DNA of 64,000 nt from CAYUTA01 sp964447605 (GCA_964447605.1 CAYUTA010000002.1:1-64000); one strand, 5' to 3'. Positions 1 to 8,404 are shown, numbered from the stretch's first letter. Notes: generated by a model from the sequence alone, not told the origin. Numbers and translations: made by a program.

Positions 1-30
1 GAAAAGGATGAAAAAGCAGGCTTGAAACCC

Positions 31-411
31 TCAAACCCTTGATACTACGGGCTTTTCCGGTTTGTCGTTATTATACCGTAAGGGCACATCCGAGCAGTCC
101 GATTTTACACGGATGTCCCTGCAGCAAATGCCGCCGCAGCTTTCACCGTATACCTGCATAAACCAATCGGACAGCATCCGCACGAGCGGCCCGCGGGCGA
201 TGGGCGCGGCAAGCAGGCTGATCATACATGCGCCGCCTGTCAGCGCGCCGCAAACGCCACCGCTGTACATGCCGTTGCACAGCCCTTTGAGCGCGCGGGT
301 CAGGAGCGCGTCCTCCTTACCCATCCCTTCCAGGGCCGCCTGGCACAGCGCGTCGGCGCAGCAATAGCCCTCCATAAGCAGCTCCCGCACACGCAGCTCC
401 TCCATACGCAC
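31..411 (-). CDS. C-GCAxxG-C-C family redox/metal-binding protein
   Basis: A 126-residue cysteine-rich protein. Cys17/Cys18/Cys23, Cys45, a GGVCGALTGGAC stretch (Cys54, Cys62) and a C-terminal ESCGGICC (Cys92, Cys96, Cys97) match the C-GCAxxG-C-C family, whose members are thought to bind a metal or Fe-S centre or act in redox chemistry; no reaction is established. It is the last gene of the transketolase operon, starting 4 bases after the upstream stop. The longest frame begins with GTG at 411; an ATG two codons later (405) is equally possible, because no strong Shine-Dalgarno site decides. From memory, one branch of this family (DVU_1555 type) lies near a particular acyl-CoA ligase family, and a ligase of that general kind occurs at 7.1-8.3 kb. 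Family call sure, function unknown. Confidence 0.8.
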   Translation of the reverse strand: MRMEELRVRELLMEGYCCADALCQAALEGMGKEDALLTRALKGLCNGMYSGGVCGALTGGACMISLLAAPIARGPLVRMLSDWFMQVYGESCGGICCRDIRVKSDCSDVPLRYNNDKPEKPVVSRV

Positions 412-414
412 CGT

Positions 415-1365
415 TTATCGGAGCATGGCGCGGATATCCTGCGCCACGCTGTCCGCATCCATGCGGTATTTTCCGTACAGGTCGCTTTCCGATCCAAAGC
501 CGGGATATACGGCGGGGATGCCAACGCGCAGGAACGCTTCCGGCAGCAGACGCGCGTCCGCCAGCGCGTCCGCAACGGCGGAGGCGAGGCCGCCGTATGC
601 ATAATGATCCTCCCAGACGATCAGCCTGCCGGTTTCGCGCACGGCGGCAAGCAGAATCTGCGTATCCAGCGGCTTGATGGTAAACATATCGATGACGCGC
701 ACGCCGATCCCTTCCTTTTTCAGGGAATCGGAAACCTGCAGCGCACGCGCGACCATTGCGCCGTGGGCAACGATGGTTGCGTCTTTGCCCTCGCGCGCGG
801 GGATGCCCCTGCCGATCTGAAAATCAACGGAGCCCGGTTCGTAAATGACCGGGTCGCTCTTGCCGTTGGCCATACGCATATAATATGGCCCTTCGTACAC
901 CGCGCCCGCCCTGACAGCTTCCACGCCAAGCAGGGGGTCGCTGACGGAAAGGACGCTCATGTTCGTGATGGAACGCATGATTGCAACGTCCTCCATCGCA
1001 TAATGGGTGGAGCCGCCGCCGGTGGTCATGCCGGCGACATAGCCGATGATGCGGACGGGCAGGTTCTGGTAGGAGATGGCGCTGCGGTTTTGTTCAAACG
1101 CACGCATGGTGAGAAACGGGGCCATGCCCATGATATAGGGGACCGCACCGGCAAGCGCAAGACCCGCCGCAATGCCCGCGGCGTTTTGTTCGGCGATGCC
1201 GGTGTCCACAAACCGGTCGGGATGCTTGTCGATAAAAGCTTTCATGTTGCCGCCGCAATCGGATGTGATGCTCCAGATACGCTGATCGCGCCCGGCAAGG
1301 TCGCAGATGGCCTGGCCAAGCAGCACGCGCGTGCCTACCTGATCGCCCAAATGATACCGGCTCAT
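415..1365 (-). CDS. Transketolase C-terminal subunit (Pyr + C domains)
   Basis: A 316-residue second half of a split transketolase. The family moves two-carbon ketol units between sugar phosphates using thiamine diphosphate. The sequence has the pyrimidine-binding domain (STHYAMEDVAIMRS in the middle, GIAEQNAAGIAAGLA near residue 60, which holds the catalytic Glu) and the C-terminal domain (RVIDMFTIKPLD). The ATG at 1365 is chosen over an upstream in-frame start because AAGGAGGGAC lies just before it and it overlaps the stop of the N-terminal subunit in an ATGA, which implies coupled translation and equal subunit amounts. Split transketolases are common in Clostridia and may serve pentose phosphate flux or a dedicated catabolic route; context does not decide. 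Confidence 0.92.
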   Translation of the reverse strand: MSRYHLGDQVGTRVLLGQAICDLAGRDQRIWSITSDCGGNMKAFIDKHPDRFVDTGIAEQNAAGIAAGLALAGAVPYIMGMAPFLTMRAFEQNRSAISYQNLPVRIIGYVAGMTTGGGSTHYAMEDVAIMRSITNMSVLSVSDPLLGVEAVRAGAVYEGPYYMRMANGKSDPVIYEPGSVDFQIGRGIPAREGKDATIVAHGAMVARALQVSDSLKKEGIGVRVIDMFTIKPLDTQILLAAVRETGRLIVWEDHYAYGGLASAVADALADARLLPEAFLRVGIPAVYPGFGSESDLYGKYRMDADSVAQDIRAMLR

Positions 1366-2219
1366 TGTTCGTCCCTCCTTTGCGCGGCAAGCTCGCTCAA
1401 GCACTGCGCCGCCTGTTCCCTGCTCAGACTTCCGGCATGCCAGCCAATCCGGCGTTCCATAAACGAAATGCCCTTGCCCTTGACGGTGTTACATATCAAC
1501 GCAATGGGCTTGCTTTGCGGCATCGCCTTTACGCGGTCGATCGCATCCACAACCTGCGACAGATCGTTGCCGTCCGCAACCTCGACCACCTCCCAGCCGA
1601 ACGCGCGCCATTTATCCGCATAGGGATCGAGATGCATGAATTGCGCGTCAGTAAAAGAGGTCATCATCTGCCGGTTGCGGTCCAGCACGGCGATAAGATT
1701 GCCAAGGCCATAGCTGCCGGCAAACATCGCGGCCTCCCAAACGGAACCTTCGCAGGTTTCGCCGTCGCCCATCAGGCAATACACGCGGTACGAGGCCTTT
1801 TCATGCCGTGCCATGAGCGCCATGCCGATGGCCATGGAAAGCCCCTGTCCGAGCGAGCCGGAGGAGCATTCCACGCCCGGCAGGTGAATCCGGCAGGGGT
1901 GCATGCCATAGGCGGAATCCAGCTTGCCGTACGTGGCAAGAATTTCATCAAAATCAAAGAACCCGGACAGCGACATCGTCACGTACATGCACGCGGCCGC
2001 ATGCCCCTTTGAAAGCACAAACCGATCCCGGTCCGGCAGGTCGATGCGCTCGGGCGAAACGTGCATGCCGTAGTGGTACAGTGCGACGAGCACATCCGTC
2101 ATGGACAGATCGCCGCCGAGGTGAATGTTTCCATCAAAGGACTCCGAAAGTCGAACCAGCCGGACGCGCTGTTCGGTTGCGAGGGCCTCGAGACGTTTTA
2201 CCGTTTCTGCTTTGCTCAT
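1362..2219 (-). CDS. Transketolase N-terminal subunit (TPP-binding domain)
   Basis: A 285-residue first half of transketolase. It carries the diphosphate-binding TPP motif GDGETCEG...LDRNRQM at about residues 151-184, and KGHAAACMY near 71-79, which contains a conserved active-site His. Start ATG at 2219 follows AAGGAG with good spacing. The gene overlaps its partner subunit by ATGA. The 231 bases upstream, after the VOC gene, contain three hairpins (described separately), so this operon may have its own leader or be separated from the VOC gene by an attenuating structure. Confidence 0.92.
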   Translation of the reverse strand: MSKAETVKRLEALATEQRVRLVRLSESFDGNIHLGGDLSMTDVLVALYHYGMHVSPERIDLPDRDRFVLSKGHAAACMYVTMSLSGFFDFDEILATYGKLDSAYGMHPCRIHLPGVECSSGSLGQGLSMAIGMALMARHEKASYRVYCLMGDGETCEGSVWEAAMFAGSYGLGNLIAVLDRNRQMMTSFTDAQFMHLDPYADKWRAFGWEVVEVADGNDLSQVVDAIDRVKAMPQSKPIALICNTVKGKGISFMERRIGWHAGSLSREQAAQCLSELAAQRRDEQ

Positions 2220-2239
2220 GATTTCTCCTTCGTGTTACG

Positions 2240-2435
2240 GCCGGGAACAGCCGGCCGCAGCTTGTTAAAAAAGTTCCTCCGCAGAGGAAATCTTTCTTTA
2301 AATGGACGAGGGCGGCAAGTGCGTCCGACGCCCACACTCTGTGCATTTTGCCGCCCGGGAGCCCGCAGGCGCGAGAGGCAAATTGCGGTTACCCCGTCAA
2401 AAACAACGTTTTTTGACGGCCTGAGCCGCGTCCGG
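2240..2435. repeat. Hairpin-rich leader made of two inverted repeat copies
   Basis: The gap between the VOC gene and transketolase holds three inverted repeats: TTCCTC/GAGGAA around 2274-2289, a perfect nine-base pair GGGCGGCAA (2310-2318) with TTGCCGCCC (2348-2356), and CCGTCAAAAA (2394-2403) with TTTTTTGACGG (2409-2419). The plus-strand segment 2394-2430 and the minus-strand segment 2276-2253 both resemble a motif found in other gaps of this window (T-rich run, then GAC/AAC, then GCTG-GCC). This may be a repeat element, an attenuator, or both. None of the hairpins has a clean downstream T tract in the minus direction. Confidence 0.45.
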
Positions 2436-2450
2436 GCGGCCATAGAGGCG

Positions 2451-2945
2451 TTATTCAGGTTTCTTTACGGGAACGCAGTTACCGAACTCCAGCTGCACGC
2501 CGAGCTTGTCGACGGTATCCATGAAGTAGAAGTTGGCGTTGTAAAACTGCGCGCCGAACACAGGCGGCATGCCGCGATCCGCATAATCTTTCAGCAACCC
2601 GGGCAGAACGTTGTCGTCGACGCGCTCCTTGATATGATGCAGGCCGCCGCCCGTCTTTTTGAGAAACTCATTGAAGATGGGAACGCTCTCGTTGGCCTCG
2701 ATAAATTCAATCTGCAAATCGCCGATCATGGTCATGGCCGCGCGGTATGCAAAGCCCTCCTTTACCGCGCCTTCAGCTGCGATAATCCCCTTCAAACAGG
2801 CCTGTCCAAAGGTCACCTTGCGCCAGGGGCCCACCTGATACTGGGTCTCCCATTGCTCCACCGCTTCGTCGACGTCCTTGACGACGATGCCGATCTGAAA
2901 GATTTTGCGGTTCTCATTATAAGCGGTCAGCTCTTCGTTTGTCAT
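2451..2945 (-). CDS. VOC family (glyoxalase-fold) protein, copy 1
   Basis: A 164-residue vicinal-oxygen-chelate protein, the fold of glyoxalase I and methylmalonyl-CoA epimerase, which use a divalent metal to handle adjacent oxygens. Two beta-alpha-beta-beta-beta modules are visible: IFQIGIVVKDVDEAV at 15-29, LQIEFIEANE, GGLHHIKE and a final QLEFGN. Compared with methylmalonyl-CoA epimerase the first metal ligand His (usual HIGI) is Gln17, while the later Gln, His and Glu positions seem kept. It is clearly paralogous to the protein at 4237-4746. Start ATG 2945 follows GGGAGGAAAG at slightly long spacing. Substrate unknown; the neighbours suggest sugar or amino-acid catabolism. Confidence 0.85.
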   Translation of the reverse strand: MTNEELTAYNENRKIFQIGIVVKDVDEAVEQWETQYQVGPWRKVTFGQACLKGIIAAEGAVKEGFAYRAAMTMIGDLQIEFIEANESVPIFNEFLKKTGGGLHHIKERVDDNVLPGLLKDYADRGMPPVFGAQFYNANFYFMDTVDKLGVQLEFGNCVPVKKPE

Positions 2946-3372
2946 TGTATAATCTTTCCTCCCTATGCAACATTTAACGCGTTCACTATTCTAACACAAT
3001 TTCTCCGCCGTACCCATTTTCCCGCAAAACCGCCCGTTTGTCTGTTATTCGAGCTAATTAGCAGTCTAAGTTACATTGCGCGCGCCGGTGAGGCCGTTGC
3101 AATAATGTTGCTTTTGTAAAAAAGATGTTGTACTATGAAGCATATTGTTTGCAAAGACTATAATTGGCCGGCAGGGCGGCGTCTGTCAAAGCGACCGCTG
3201 GATGGCGGGGCCACAGTTTTTTTGCACATGCATTCCACATGCGCCGGCCCGGGGGAGCATGCCTTCGTGCACGCTTTGCCGCCCGCAGGGACGCGGGCAA
3301 ACCCGGCGTTTCCGTCATAAAGCAGCATTTTGGGCGGATTGCGGCGTTTTATTTATACGGTCAGGAGGCGTT
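2946..3372. promoter_or_regulatory. Divergent control region between VOC copy 1 and the Crp/Fnr gene
   Basis: This 427-base gap has no gene. It holds a plus-strand promoter TTGCTT (3108-3113), 17 bases, TACTAT (3131-3136), giving a leader of about 230 bases before the regulator start at 3373. A palindrome GCAATAATGTTGC (3099-3111) overlaps the -35 box and a ten-base perfect palindrome GCTAATTAGC lies at 3053-3062; both are plausible operators for the Crp/Fnr protein or another regulator. On the minus strand a weak TAGAAT lies upstream of the VOC gene. The leader 3145-3372 is GC-rich, with no start codon and ribosome site better than 3373. Confidence 0.5.
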
Positions 3373-4065
3373 ATGCAGCTGGAAAATATTTCTTTCCCGT
3401 TTCCGGATATTCGCGATGCGGAGCTTGAGAAGGCGCTCGAGACGTGCGCGACCAGGGTTCGCGTGCCGGCAAAAACGGTTTTTATTCAACCGACGGAAAC
3501 GTTTCAAAGCGTTTATTATATCCATTCCGGCTCCACGCGCCATTACATGACCAGCCCTGACGGGATTGAAAAAATTCTGTATGTGCTGTCGCCGGGCTGG
3601 GTCTTTGGCGAACCCTGGTTTTTCATGGGCGCGCCCACGGGATTGTATACCAACGCGGAAACGGACGTCGAGCTCTGGAAGATTTCCTATCGGCAGTTCG
3701 ACAGGCTGCTCGATGAAAACCGTCTGTTCCGGAATCTTGTCTACCAGGGCCTGACGTATAAGGTTCTGTTTTTGCGCCATGAGATTGCGAGCCTTTGCTT
3801 CAACTCCTGCCAGGAGCGGCTGATGCGCACCATCTGCATGAGCGTTGACCAAACCAAGGTGATCGACGACAAATGGTATGGCTTGAAAATTCAATATACG
3901 CATTATGATCTGGGCGTGCTGATCGGCAGCGTACGCGTAACGGTCAGCAAGCTGATCAACAAGCTTTGCGACGAGGGGTTCATCCGCCTGGTAAACCGCC
4001 GGATTCAAGTGAATATCAGGCAGTACAATGAATACATGGACCGCTTCTTTGACCAGTACCAATAA
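3373..4065 (+). CDS. Crp/Fnr family transcription regulator
   Basis: A 230-residue regulator with an N-terminal cyclic-nucleotide-binding-type beta barrel (VFIQPTETFQSVYYIHSG, PGWVFGEPWFF), a long dimer helix and a C-terminal winged helix (YDLGVLIGSVRVTVSKLINKL as recognition region). I see no Fnr-type Cys cluster, so an Fe-S sensor is unlikely; the ligand is unknown. A longer frame runs back to 3145, but 3373 is chosen because TCAGGAGGCG precedes it and the extension is low-complexity leader. It lies between two VOC paralogues, divergent from one and upstream of the other, so it probably controls both. Similar proteins are typical local regulators of catabolic operons in Clostridia. Confidence 0.88.
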   Translation: MQLENISFPFPDIRDAELEKALETCATRVRVPAKTVFIQPTETFQSVYYIHSGSTRHYMTSPDGIEKILYVLSPGWVFGEPWFFMGAPTGLYTNAETDVELWKISYRQFDRLLDENRLFRNLVYQGLTYKVLFLRHEIASLCFNSCQERLMRTICMSVDQTKVIDDKWYGLKIQYTHYDLGVLIGSVRVTVSKLINKLCDEGFIRLVNRRIQVNIRQYNEYMDRFFDQYQ

Positions 4066-4236
4066 AGTGTTGTCCCGGCTACCACGCGCTGAAAACAACA
4101 GACGGCTGCCGGGCTTACGGTAGAGAATGAATCCGGGCATAGCGGAGAGGAGGCCGATTGACGCGCGAAACCGGTTCCGTGCTGCCGAATCGCAGAGCGC
4201 CGGCTTCCGGGCGTTCGAAAGGGAAGGGGAATCCCC

Positions 4237-4746
4237 ATGACGGACGAGCAATTAAAAGCCTTGAATCAGCAGCGCAGGATTTTTCAAATCGGCATTGCCG
4301 TTGAGAACCTTGAGGACGCAATGCAAAAATGGTCGGAATTGTACCGCATCGGCCCGTGGGTGGTATCACGGCTTTCACATGACGCGATACCGGACCTTAT
4401 CATAAACAAAGGCGCGGTCAGGCCGGATGTTTCGTACCGCATTGCGACCACAATGGTGGGCGATATGCAGATCGAACTGATGGAGGCCAACGAAACCACG
4501 CCGATCTATTCCGATTATCTCGCCAACAAAAAAGAGGGCATGCACCACTTTAAGGAAAAGATTGACGATGCAAATATGCAGCGTAGCGTCGGCCGCTATG
4601 CCGAACTGGGCATGCCGGTCTTATACGGCGGACATTATTATAACGCTTCGTTTCACTACATCGACACAGCGGAGCGGTTGTGCGGCGTGCTGGTCGAGTT
4701 GGGCAACTGTGAGACGGTTGTGCGGCCTGAAAAGGAGCGCGTATGA
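4237..4746 (+). CDS. VOC family (glyoxalase-fold) protein, copy 2
   Basis: A 169-residue paralogue of the VOC protein at 2451-2945, with the same opening (MTDEQLKALNQQRRIFQIGIA), the same Gln in place of the usual first His ligand (Gln17), MQIELMEANE, GMHHFKEKIDD and LVELGNCE near the end. It ends in an ATGA overlap with the PLP enzyme downstream, so the two are translated together and probably act on connected metabolites. Start ATG 4237 follows a GGGAAGGGGAA stretch. The 171 bases between the regulator stop and this start show no gene. Reaction not known; an epimerase or lyase on a 2-oxo or 2-hydroxy acid is only an inference. Confidence 0.85.
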   Translation: MTDEQLKALNQQRRIFQIGIAVENLEDAMQKWSELYRIGPWVVSRLSHDAIPDLIINKGAVRPDVSYRIATTMVGDMQIELMEANETTPIYSDYLANKKEGMHHFKEKIDDANMQRSVGRYAELGMPVLYGGHYYNASFHYIDTAERLCGVLVELGNCETVVRPEKERV

Positions 4747-5747
4747 GCGTAAATTTAGGCGTGCTCTCCGCGGGCAGGATTCCGCGCGTCCGGCTCGGCG
4801 TTTTTCCAACACCGTTGCACCGGCTTGAGCGAATCAGCCAAAAATTGAATAAAAATGTATATATGAAGCGCGATGATCTGTGCGGCGTCGCGCTTGGCGG
4901 CAACAAGGTGCGCAAGCTGGAATATCTGCTTTGGGATGCGATGGAACGGGGCTGCGATACCGTCCTGACCACGGGCGGCGCACAGAGCAACCATGCGATG
5001 CTGACGGCCGCGTGCTGTAACCGGCTGGGGCTTTCCTGTGTCCTGGTGCTGAAGAAGCGCGGCGTAACCGGCGTACGCGGCAATCTGCTCCTCGACGATC
5101 TGCTGGGCGCGGAGGTTGAGTTTGTCGACAGCGACAGCTATGACGACGTTTATGCACGCATGGAGCGGCTTGGCGGCGAACTGGCAAAGCAGGGGCGAAA
5201 GGCCTATCGGATTCCTGTTGGCGGCTCGGTTGCGCGCGGGTCGCTTGGATACGCTGCCGCAGTGGAGGAAATCGCCGCGCAGACGGTCGAAAACCATGTA
5301 CGGCTTAACGATATTGTCTGCTGCACAGGCAGCGGCGGAACGCATGCGGGGCTGTTGGCCGCCGCCGGGCTGTATCTGCCGGAAACGCGCGTGACCGGTA
5401 TCAGCGTTGATCCGGCGGTTGATTTTTTTGAAGAGGTCCGCAACATTGCCAACGGGACCGCGCGGCTGCTTGGAAGCGACCGCGTTTTTTCCAAAGAGGA
5501 CGTGCATTTACATGATTGCAGTGGAGGCGGCTATGCCGTCTCCTCACCGCAGGGCGAGTCCGCCATGCGCCTGATGGCCGGGCTGGAAGGAATTTTTTTG
5601 GATCCGGTATACACGGCAAAGGCGTTTGCGGGTCTGTTGGAGCTGCACGCAGCCGGTTACTTTGAAGGACGGGAGAACCTCCTTTTTTTGCACAGCGGCG
5701 GCGCGGGCGGAATCTTTGCGCTTGACCGCTATAATTTGAAAGCATGA
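4743..5747 (+). CDS. PLP-dependent D-cysteine desulfhydrase / ACC deaminase family enzyme
   Basis: A 334-residue fold-type II PLP enzyme. The Schiff-base lysine is Lys55 in LGGNKVRKLEYL. The substrate carboxylate loop is TTGGAQSNH at 77-84, and the phosphate-binding glycines are GSGGTHAG near 200. Family members split D-cysteine to pyruvate, ammonia and sulfide, or act on other D-amino acids or ACC; length and motifs fit D-cysteine desulfhydrase (DcyD) best. It overlaps the VOC gene by ATGA. An L-cysteine desulfidase-type gene faces it, so a cysteine-catabolic theme is possible but not proven. ACC deaminase activity cannot be excluded by sequence alone. Confidence 0.85.
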   Translation: MSVNLGVLSAGRIPRVRLGVFPTPLHRLERISQKLNKNVYMKRDDLCGVALGGNKVRKLEYLLWDAMERGCDTVLTTGGAQSNHAMLTAACCNRLGLSCVLVLKKRGVTGVRGNLLLDDLLGAEVEFVDSDSYDDVYARMERLGGELAKQGRKAYRIPVGGSVARGSLGYAAAVEEIAAQTVENHVRLNDIVCCTGSGGTHAGLLAAAGLYLPETRVTGISVDPAVDFFEEVRNIANGTARLLGSDRVFSKEDVHLHDCSGGGYAVSSPQGESAMRLMAGLEGIFLDPVYTAKAFAGLLELHAAGYFEGRENLLFLHSGGAGGIFALDRYNLKA

Positions 5748-5752
5748 CCCCG

Positions 5753-5792
5753 CTTTCCTGTTGCCGTTTCGGGGGCCCAAAACGCAGGAAGG
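5753..5792. terminator. Hairpin between convergent genes
   Basis: A two-part stem sits in the 77-base gap between the facing PLP-enzyme and cysteine-desulfidase genes: outer CTTTCCTG/CAGGAAGG and inner CGTTT/AAACG around GGGGGCCC. There is no clean T tract on either side, so it is a likely transcription barrier or RNA-stability hairpin, not a textbook terminator. Confidence 0.4.
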
Positions 5793-5824
5793 CGCCTCCC
5801 GATACCCAACTGCCATGGTCCCGC

Positions 5825-7093
5825 TCAAGGACACATGATGTCCAGAATCACCCGCTCCGTTTTGTCCATCCCCTCGCTGGCAATCTTGCCGACGCAGCGA
5901 ATGGTTTCATCCACGTCGTTTTGCAAAATTCCGTCCCCCGAAACAAAGTCCCGCTCATGGGTGCACATCCGGTAGCCTAGCAGCCCGGCGTCTACCGCAA
6001 CCGCAATCTTTGCCGCACAGGAAGATTTTGCGCCGTCGCAGATGATGCCCGGCGCAATGGCCAGCGTGTTCTGAATGGTCTGCGCAATCATATCCCGGCC
6101 GCCGCCGCACAGGTACGCAATCCCCGCGCCCGCTCCGCAGCCCGCGCAAACCACTCCGCAAAATGCGGAAAGCCGTCCCACGCCCGCCTTTTGATAAATT
6201 GCGATCAGGTCGGCAACGATCAGGGCCCGCAAAAGCTGCTCCTGCGTTGCTTTCATATGCTTTGCATAGCGGATCACCGGCAACGAGGCGGCCATGCCCT
6301 GGTTGCCGGAGCCCGAAAGAATGACCACCGGCAGCTCGCAGCCGCTCATGCGCGCGTCGGAACCGGCCGCCGCATAGGCGCGCGCTTCGTTGGCAATATC
6401 CTGCGTGCCGCTCTCCAAGAGCATTTTTCCAATGTTGGCGCCGTAATCATGCGTGAGTCCGGCCTGCGCGATTGCGCTGTTGCAGGCAATTTGCCGCTCA
6501 AGCACCTCGCGCACACGCTTGAGCTCCACCGTATCGGCAAACTCCAGGATATCCAGGAAGTTGAGCACGCTCTTATCCTGCAGGTTTTCCTCAGACGAAT
6601 CTGCAAAGGGTCTGGCCACCAGAATCTCATCGTTATGCGCCGCATATACGATGTTCGTATGGTGGTTTACAATGCGCACCGCCGCGCGCTCGCCGCCGTG
6701 GTAAACCTCGATCAGCAGATCAAAGGCGCGCTCGGGCGGCAGGCAGGATACGCGGATCGGCACGGTTTCCAGGCAACGCCCGATCTGCTCGATCTGCTCG
6801 GGCTCAACCTGCGCGATCACCTCCAGCAGACGATCCGCACGGCCCGCGACAAGCCCCGTCGCCACAGCCGCGGAAATCCCCTTTCTTTCACCGGAATTGG
6901 GCACAACCACGCCCTTCACGTTTTTAAGAATATTGCCGCTGACGCCGATGTCGACCCGCTGCGGCAATTTGCCGAGAAGGTCCCGCGCATAGGCGGCCGC
7001 ATAGGCGATGCTGATGGGTTCGGTGCAGCCGCTGGCGCAAATGAGTTCCTCTTTTAAGATTGCGACATACGCGTTCATCACTGCCTGGTTCAT
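5825..7093 (-). CDS. UPF0597 / L-cysteine desulfidase family protein
   Basis: A 422-residue protein of the UPF0597 (CyuA/YhaM) family, related to the alpha chain of Fe-S L-serine dehydratases. Characterised members use a [4Fe-4S] cluster to convert L-cysteine to pyruvate, ammonia and sulfide. Family marks include ASGCTEPISIAYAAA at about 21-35, NSGERKG, SGSGNQGMAASLPV, CGVVCAGCGAGAGIAYLCGG and ICDGAKSSCAAKI, which supply the candidate cluster cysteines. Start ATG 7093 follows AAGGAGGGG. The upstream gene on the same strand ends 44 bases before it, so they form an operon. L-serine or another beta-substituted amino acid could be the true substrate. Confidence 0.88.
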   Translation of the reverse strand: MNQAVMNAYVAILKEELICASGCTEPISIAYAAAYARDLLGKLPQRVDIGVSGNILKNVKGVVVPNSGERKGISAAVATGLVAGRADRLLEVIAQVEPEQIEQIGRCLETVPIRVSCLPPERAFDLLIEVYHGGERAAVRIVNHHTNIVYAAHNDEILVARPFADSSEENLQDKSVLNFLDILEFADTVELKRVREVLERQIACNSAIAQAGLTHDYGANIGKMLLESGTQDIANEARAYAAAGSDARMSGCELPVVILSGSGNQGMAASLPVIRYAKHMKATQEQLLRALIVADLIAIYQKAGVGRLSAFCGVVCAGCGAGAGIAYLCGGGRDMIAQTIQNTLAIAPGIICDGAKSSCAAKIAVAVDAGLLGYRMCTHERDFVSGDGILQNDVDETIRCVGKIASEGMDKTERVILDIMCP

Positions 7094-7137
7094 TCTGCCC
7101 CTCCTTATGTATTGCTTCGATGATTACCCGTTGTGCG

Positions 7138-8316
7138 TCAAATATATGGTTCCGTTCGGATTCCTTCTGGAAACGTTCTTTTGCCCGTCCCACGCAGAAT
7201 CGGCCTCGCGGGCGCCGTTTTGAGCGTATAGCCCGCAATCGCATCCGGCGGGATGGCGCGTTCCCCCAGGACCTGCACCGTGATTTCGCGCGCTCCGCTC
7301 CACTGCCAGCCGATTGTTTTATCAAACGCAAAAATGCTTTCATCCAGCCTGGCAAGCGCAGGACTGCGGCCCAGCGTATACAGCCGTTTCGTAATGCCGC
7401 CGCAGATACACGGTGTGCTGACAATGCGTCCAACATCGCCCGTGCGGTAGCGCACGAGCGGCGTTGCGCGCTGCGTCAGGGTCGTCGCGGTGATTTCGCC
7501 GGTCCGCCCCTCCGCCGGACGCCCCAGCGGGTCCAATACCTCGAAAAATACGTCGTTTTCACGAATATGCATGCCGTCGTGCCGCGCGCATTCCAACGCG
7601 CCGCCATAGCCGATTTCCGTCATGCCGTAATGGTCAAATGTCTCAACGCCCAATTCCGCCAAACGCCGCCTGACCGCCAGCGGCGCGTATTCCATGCTCA
7701 ACAGCGCCGTTTTGAGCGAATGGGCAACGTGATTGTCTGCGCAATACTGGCATAGCGCAAGCAACTGCAACGGCGCGCCTACGGCGCAGACGGCGCCGGA
7801 ATCGGCGAGCGCCCGAGCGGCCGGCCGGAGGTCCGACACGCTGCCAAACGGATGCGGCCTGCCGCCAAACCGCGCAATACCGCGGCCGAGCAAGTCCTGC
7901 AGCCCGCCCGGGTTGCATCCGGGCAGAAGCAGCAGCGCCGTCTCCCCCGGCCGCAGAAGCCGGCGCATGCCCGCGCAGAAAAAATCAATCGTGCGCTCCT
8001 GATCCTCCGCAGAGAACCAGACGCGCTTTTGCAGGCCGCTCGTTCCGCTGGTGCCGCTGCTGACAATGCGGGATATGTCCCCCGCCCCGGCGCAGACCAT
8101 CCGCCGCCCATGAAGCGCAAGCGCCTCGGCGTCAATCGTGGGCAGCCTGGAAAACATCTCGATTCCGTCCGCTTCCGGATACTGCCGGTAAAACGGAGCC
8201 TGCCGCGCATGCATGAGCGCCCGGCGCAGCGCGCCTGTTACGTATGTATCCAGTCCGGCACGGTCGGCCGCATCGGTTTTGCCCCGCACCCAAGCGTCCA
8301 AATCATTTTGCATCAT
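7138..8316 (-). CDS. AMP-forming acyl-CoA ligase-like protein (phenylacetate-CoA ligase superfamily)
   Basis: A 392-residue adenylate-forming enzyme. It has the phosphate loop SSGTSGTSG (about 86-94), DHYGMTEIG (the A5-type acid/AMP site) and PLVRYRTGDVGRI (the A7/A8 Asp-Arg region). It is shorter than typical phenylacetate-CoA ligases, with a reduced C-terminal lid, as in LuxE-like and DVU_1553-type ligases. Two ATG codons are adjacent (8316 and 8313) behind AGAGGATA; the second has better spacing. It is co-transcribed with the cysteine-desulfidase-type gene. The carboxylic acid activated is unknown. A link with the C-GCAxxG protein at the left edge is suggested only by remembered gene neighbourhoods. 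Confidence 0.75.
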   Translation of the reverse strand: MMQNDLDAWVRGKTDAADRAGLDTYVTGALRRALMHARQAPFYRQYPEADGIEMFSRLPTIDAEALALHGRRMVCAGAGDISRIVSSGTSGTSGLQKRVWFSAEDQERTIDFFCAGMRRLLRPGETALLLLPGCNPGGLQDLLGRGIARFGGRPHPFGSVSDLRPAARALADSGAVCAVGAPLQLLALCQYCADNHVAHSLKTALLSMEYAPLAVRRRLAELGVETFDHYGMTEIGYGGALECARHDGMHIRENDVFFEVLDPLGRPAEGRTGEITATTLTQRATPLVRYRTGDVGRIVSTPCICGGITKRLYTLGRSPALARLDESIFAFDKTIGWQWSGAREITVQVLGERAIPPDAIAGYTLKTAPARPILRGTGKRTFPEGIRTEPYI

Positions 8317-8404
8317 CTTATCCTCTATAATATACCGTATTTGCCGAAACTGCAAAAGCATATCAAGCTATGATGTAACGCCGGCTACTACTAGCGTCAG
8401 ACAG

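Noticed and set aside
604..1623. 339-residue plus-strand frame opposite transketolase
   Set aside because: Crosses two real genes with clear motifs on the other strand.
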